A stretch of 40,492 bases of DNA, taken from positions 1 to 40,492 of the forward strand of contig NZ_JAINVG010000072.1 in the NCBI RefSeq assembly GCF_020400725.1. The letters run 5' to 3'. The translations under genes and the position numbers were made by a program. The notes below the pieces were generated by a model. That model made no database searches. It had not been told where the DNA came from and worked only from the letters and a program-made list of their open reading frames with translations. The stretch is from Streptomyces sp. NK15101 (GTDB taxonomy: Bacteria; Actinomycetota; Actinomycetes; Streptomycetales; Streptomycetaceae). Of this stretch, positions 37,308 through 40,492 are shown in pieces (the stretch's first letter is position 1; each line of letters starts with the position of its first letter).

Positions 37308-38642
37308 GTGACCACACCCGCCGCCTCCCCCCGCCAGGCACCGCCCCGCTCCCGCCGCCCCGAGTGGGCCGGCCGCAACTACCTCCTGCTCACCGCCGCG
37401 ACCATCGTGACCAACCTCGGCACGCACGGCGCGCTGATCGCCACGACCTGGGCGGTCTTCGACGCCGGGGGCGACGCCGGCGACGTGGGTCTGGTGGCCA
37501 TGGCGCGGTTCGTGCCGCTGGTCCTCTTCCTGCTCGTCGGCGGCGCGGTGGCGGACCGGGTGCCCCGGCACCGGGTGATGGTCGCGGCCAACGCCCTCAA
37601 CTGCGCCTCGCAGGCCGTCTTCGCCCTCCTCGTGCTCTCCGGCGAGGCCCGCATCTGGCAGATGATGGTGCTGACGGCGCTCTGCGGCACCGGCCAGGCC
37701 TTCTTCAACCCGGCGGCCGAGGGCATGCTCATGTCCAGCGTCAGCGGGGAGCAGGCGAGCCGTGCCTTCGCCGTCTTCCGGATGGCGATGCACGGCGCCG
37801 CCATCGGCGGTGCGGCGCTCGGCGGCGCACTCGTCGCCTTCGTCGGACCGGGCTGGGTCCTCGCGATCGACGCGGTCGCCTTCGCCGTCGCGGGCGGCCT
37901 GCGCGCCTTCCTCGACGTGAGCGGCATCCCGGACCGCGCGCCCGGCGGCGGGCTCTTCGCGGATCTGCGGGAGGGCTGGCGGGAGTTCGTCGGCCGGCCC
38001 TGGCTGTGGTCGATCGTCGCGCAGTTCTCGGTGGTGGTGGGCCTGATCGGTGCGGTCGAGTCGGTGTACGGACCGCTGGTCGCCCGGGACGAGTTGGGCG
38101 GCTCGCGCCCCTGGGGCATCGCGCTCGCCGCGTACGGGGCGGGGACGGTCGCGGGCGCCGTCCTGATGACCCGCTGGAAACCGCGCCGGATGCTCTTCGT
38201 CGGGACCCTGTGCGTCTTCCCGATCGCGCTGCCCTCCGCCGCGCTCGCCGTGCCGCTTGACGCGGCCGGCCTGACGGCGGCGATGTTCGTCAGCGGGGTG
38301 GCGATCGAGGTCTTCGGCGTCTCGTGGATGACGACCATGCACCAGGAGATCCCGGAGGAGAAGCTGTCCCGGGTCTCGGCGTACGACTGGTTCGGCTCGA
38401 CGGCGCTGCTGCCGCTGTCCACGGCCCTCGCGGGCCCGGCCGAGAGCGCGTTCGGCCGGAGCGAGGCGCTGTGGGGCGCGGCGGCGCTGATGGTGCTGGT
38501 CACCGCGCTGGTCCTGTTCGTGCCGGACGTACGGAACCTGACGCGCCGCCCGCACACGAAGGAGGTCGCGGGCGCACCGGGCACCGCCGCGGCCCCCGGC
38601 CCCTCAGCCGATGCCGAAGGCGCCCTCCGGGGGAACGGGTGA
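37308..38642 (+). CDS. MFS transporter (enterobactin-exporter-like MFS_3 group)
   Basis: A 444-residue protein with about 12 membrane helices. It begins WAGRNYLLLTAATIVTNLGTHGALIATTWAVFD. The first loop carries the MFS motif-A-like GGAVADRVPRHRVMVAAN, and NPAAEGMLMSSVSGEQASRAFAVFRMAMHGAAIGGAALGGALVAFVGPG is typical of the MFS_3 exporters of siderophores and drugs. Substrate unknown. GTG 37308 is chosen from the promoter position; an upstream GTG in the repeat array would add an AGFRPTGGPV repeat that is almost certainly untranslated. Its last 39 bp overlap the convergent spermidine-synthase-like gene. Confidence 0.9.
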   Translation: MTTPAASPRQAPPRSRRPEWAGRNYLLLTAATIVTNLGTHGALIATTWAVFDAGGDAGDVGLVAMARFVPLVLFLLVGGAVADRVPRHRVMVAANALNCASQAVFALLVLSGEARIWQMMVLTALCGTGQAFFNPAAEGMLMSSVSGEQASRAFAVFRMAMHGAAIGGAALGGALVAFVGPGWVLAIDAVAFAVAGGLRAFLDVSGIPDRAPGGGLFADLREGWREFVGRPWLWSIVAQFSVVVGLIGAVESVYGPLVARDELGGSRPWGIALAAYGAGTVAGAVLMTRWKPRRMLFVGTLCVFPIALPSAALAVPLDAAGLTAAMFVSGVAIEVFGVSWMTTMHQEIPEEKLSRVSAYDWFGSTALLPLSTALAGPAESAFGRSEALWGAAALMVLVTALVLFVPDVRNLTRRPHTKEVAGAPGTAAAPGPSADAEGALRGNG

Positions 38643-39449
38643 GGGGACGGCCCCGGCGTCGAGGACCGGCCGCGCGCCGCCGGTGAACCGGTCCAGCGCC
38701 TCCCCGTGCTCCACGCGCGCGGGGAAGGCGTCGGCCGCCGCACGCCGCGCGAGGTGGGCGGTGTCGATCTCCCGCCCGGAGGCGACGAGCACCGCGTTCC
38801 CGAAGCGGCGGCCGCGCAGCACGGCGGGCTCCGCGACGAGCGCCAGCTCGGGGAAGACGGCGGCGAAGGTGGCGAGCTGGGAGCGGAGGAAGGGGAAGGG
38901 CGCGCCGTCGGCCAGGTTGGCGGCGTAGAGACCGCCGGGCCGCAGGACGCGCCGTACCTCGCGCGCGTACTCGACGGAGGTGAGGTGCGCGGGCACGCGG
39001 GAGCCGCCGAAGACGTCGCCCACGATCAGATCGGCCGAGGCGTCCGGGGCCGCCTCCAGCCAGGCTCGGGCGTCCGCCGCGTGCACGGTGGTCCCCGAGC
39101 CCTCGGGCAGCGGCAGGTGCTCCTCGACCAGGGCGAGCAGCCCCCGGTCGGCCTCGACGACGTCCTGCCGCGAGCCGGGCCGGGTGACGGCGACGTACCG
39201 GGGCAGCGAGAGCGCCCCGCCGCCCAGGTGGAGGACGTCGAGGGGCGTGCCGGGCCCGGCGGCGCCGTCGACGACGTGGGCGAGGCGCCGCGCGTACTCG
39301 AACTCCAGGTACGCCGGATCGTCCAGGTCGACGTACGACTGGGGCGCGCCGTCGACCGTCAGGAGCCAGGCCCGCTCCCGGTCCACGTCGGGCATGAGGC
39401 GCGCGGTGCCCTGGTCGACCTCGCGGATGACGGGGATGTGCTCGTTCAC
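38604..39449 (-). CDS. Spermidine-synthase-like SAM-fold protein
   Basis: A 281-residue protein with the class-I SAM-binding fold in the spermidine synthase arrangement. The glycine loop is LDVLHLGGGALSLPRYVAV, the acidic residue after strand 2 is in VVEADRGLLALVEEHL, then DARAWLE and DLIVGDVFGGSRVPAHLTSVEYAREVRRVLRPGGL. The N-terminal SYVDLDDPAYLEFEYARRLAHVVD is the tetramer-type beta region. Many actinobacterial members of this group do not make polyamines, and the true activity is unknown. GTG 39449 is preceded by GACAAT on the minus strand about 7 bp upstream, so it is probably leaderless. It lies 22 bp after the patatin gene and overlaps the convergent MFS gene. Confidence 0.82.
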   Translation of the reverse strand: MNEHIPVIREVDQGTARLMPDVDRERAWLLTVDGAPQSYVDLDDPAYLEFEYARRLAHVVDGAAGPGTPLDVLHLGGGALSLPRYVAVTRPGSRQDVVEADRGLLALVEEHLPLPEGSGTTVHAADARAWLEAAPDASADLIVGDVFGGSRVPAHLTSVEYAREVRRVLRPGGLYAANLADGAPFPFLRSQLATFAAVFPELALVAEPAVLRGRRFGNAVLVASGREIDTAHLARRAAADAFPARVEHGEALDRFTGGARPVLDAGAVPSPVPPEGAFGIG

Positions 39450-39471
39450 GCCCTCATTGTCACCCCGTTCG

Positions 39472-40341
39472 TCACCCGGCCCAGACGGCGGCGACGGCCT
39501 CGGCGTGGGAGGCGGCCTGGGCGCGTCCGGCGCGGGCCGCGGCGGCCCGGTGCGCGGGGTCCAGCGCGTTGCGCCCGATCGCCTTGCGGGAGGCCCCGTC
39601 GGGGGTGATCACCTCGACGCGCGCCCCGGCGGCCGCGAGGTCGGCGCCCTGCCGGGCCGGGGAGAGCACGACCTTGTTGCCCCGGGCGCTGGGGGCGACG
39701 ACGACGATCCGGTCGTAGCCGGCGGCGAGGTGGGCGTTGGCCGTGGAGTGGATGCCGCCGTCGATCCAGCGGCGTCCGCCGATCGTCGCCGGGGGCCAGA
39801 CGCCGGGGACGGCGCAGCTCGCGGTGACGGCGTCGGTCAGCGGGACGCCGCTGTCCTCGTCGTAGGCGGTGAGTTCACCGGTCTCGGCGTCGACCGCGGT
39901 GATCAGCAGCGGCCGCGCGGGCCAGTCGGCGGCCCGGCCGAGCCGCCGGGCGACGGCCGCCCGGCGGTCCGCCTCGGCCACCGTGGGGGTGGCGAGGGCG
40001 AGCCGGCCGAGCCTGCGCCCGTACTCCTCGGGGGTCCGGGACCGGAGGACGGCGACGGCGTACCGGAGGATCGTCGGGACCCCGAGACGTGCGGCGGGCT
40101 CGGCGGCCTCCCCGCCGAGCTGCTCCTCGTACAGGGCGTCGAGCCCGCCCCGCCCGGAGGCGAGCCGCGCCCCGACGACGGCCCCCGCGGAGCTGCCGAC
40201 GACCAGGTCGGCGGTGGTCGGATCGATCCCGGCGTCGAGGAGCCCGCGCAGCACCCCGGCCTCCCATCCCGCTCCGACGAGCCCGCCGGCCCCCAGGACC
40301 AGCGCCGTCCGCTTCCCCGCCCGCTTCCCCGTCTGCGTCAT
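39472..40341 (-). CDS. Patatin-like phospholipase family protein
   Basis: A 289-residue serine acyl hydrolase. The oxyanion glycine loop LVLGAGGLVGAGWEAGVLRGL is at about 14-34, the nucleophile motif GSSAG has Ser51, and the catalytic dyad Asp194 is in RRWIDGGIHS. There is no signal peptide; it is probably a cytoplasmic or membrane-associated lipid acyl hydrolase. The substrate is not readable. ATG 40341 starts just before the oxyanion loop (MTQTGKRAGKRTALVLGAGG). The spermidine-synthase-like gene follows by 22 bp on the same strand and may be read from the same transcript. Confidence 0.9.
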   Translation of the reverse strand: MTQTGKRAGKRTALVLGAGGLVGAGWEAGVLRGLLDAGIDPTTADLVVGSSAGAVVGARLASGRGGLDALYEEQLGGEAAEPAARLGVPTILRYAVAVLRSRTPEEYGRRLGRLALATPTVAEADRRAAVARRLGRAADWPARPLLITAVDAETGELTAYDEDSGVPLTDAVTASCAVPGVWPPATIGGRRWIDGGIHSTANAHLAAGYDRIVVVAPSARGNKVVLSPARQGADLAAAGARVEVITPDGASRKAIGRNALDPAHRAAAARAGRAQAASHAEAVAAVWAG

Positions 40342-40389
40342 GTGCCGAGTCTGGCGCAGGAGTTGGCCCGGGCCTCGACCGGGGTGGGG

Positions 40390-40492
40390 TCAGAGGTTCT
40401 TGAGGGCCTCGCGGACGGAGAGCGGGGAGAGGCGGGAGCCGTGGGCGGTGACGAAGGCGCGGACCTCGGCGGGGGCCGTCCTGCCGTACTCG
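40390..40492 (-). CDS. C-terminal fragment, probably DNA alkylation repair (AlkD-like) protein
   Basis: Only the last 34 codons are in the window, ending with TGA at 40392-40390. The visible tail reads EYGRTAPAEVRAFVTAHGSR followed by LSPLSVREALKNL. The VRAFV...H...LS.LSxREALK(H/N)L ending matches my memory of AlkD-like DNA glycosylases from actinomycetes, but a 34-residue tail is thin evidence. It is co-directional with the patatin gene 48 bp downstream. Confidence 0.45.
   Translation of the reverse strand, partial: EYGRTAPAEVRAFVTAHGSRLSPLSVREALKNL

Noticed and set aside
35928..38555. 875-codon minus-strand frame opposite the surface protein and MFS genes
   Set aside because: Shadow of two well-supported plus-strand genes and the intergenic tandem array; no domain is recognisable.

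Overview
This window looks like a piece of a Streptomyces chromosome, or of a very close relative. GC content is very high, with coding third positions almost all G or C. Many genes start with GTG or TTG. Several start codons sit at the predicted transcription start, which suggests leaderless mRNAs. There is a mycothiol-dependent family enzyme, an ECF41-type sigma factor, a DUF6493-type protein and a Tat-exported PhoD phosphatase. I see no tRNA, rRNA, CRISPR array, insertion sequence or prophage. It reads as ordinary chromosomal sequence with an unusual number of small structured DNA elements between genes.

Layout. 1-5.2 kb: partial mycothiol-dependent enzyme, SGNH hydrolase, purB overlapping mug (probable CTG start), and a ROK regulator. 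5.2-9.1 kb: an apparently autoregulated GntR/HutC regulator, an ECF41 sigma factor diverging from an alpha/beta hydrolase, and a DMT exporter co-directional with an AraC/GATase regulator. 10.1-14.5 kb: saccharopine-dehydrogenase-like oxidoreductase, MocR regulator, and phoD behind a PHO-box-like repeat. 14.5-17.8 kb: N-terminal remnant of a SWIM zinc-finger gene followed by a large DUF6493 protein. 17.9-23.3 kb: membrane-anchored ACT-GNAT acetyltransferase, a Cys/Met-metabolism PLP enzyme diverging from an Lrp/AsnC regulator, a DUF885 metallopeptidase and a second Lrp/AsnC regulator.

23.3-32.7 kb: the sbcD-sbcC operon, a YigZ-family gene followed by a 14-bp tandem array, a CoA-binding protein, a YbaK-type deacylase, an XRE-cupin regulator diverging from an EamA transporter, a left-handed beta-helix acyltransferase and a gamma-carbonic anhydrase homologue. 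32.9-40.5 kb: DedA, a hidden 59-residue protein behind a perfect 25-bp hairpin, LysE exporter, hotdog thioesterase, PQ-rich anchored surface protein, MFS transporter, spermidine-synthase-like protein, patatin, and the tail of a probable DNA alkylation repair protein.

Several regulators sit back to back with likely targets: Lrp with the PLP enzyme, XRE-cupin with EamA, and the ECF41 factor with the hydrolase. In several of these shared promoter regions a clean palindrome is visible, and these are the most testable observations. I do not see a complete new multi-gene system. The most unusual items are the 14-bp tandem array at 27668-27779, the 25-bp hairpin at 33905-33960 with its small gene, the SWIM/DUF6493 deletion scar, and the TACCG-N2-CGGTA palindromes at two promoters.
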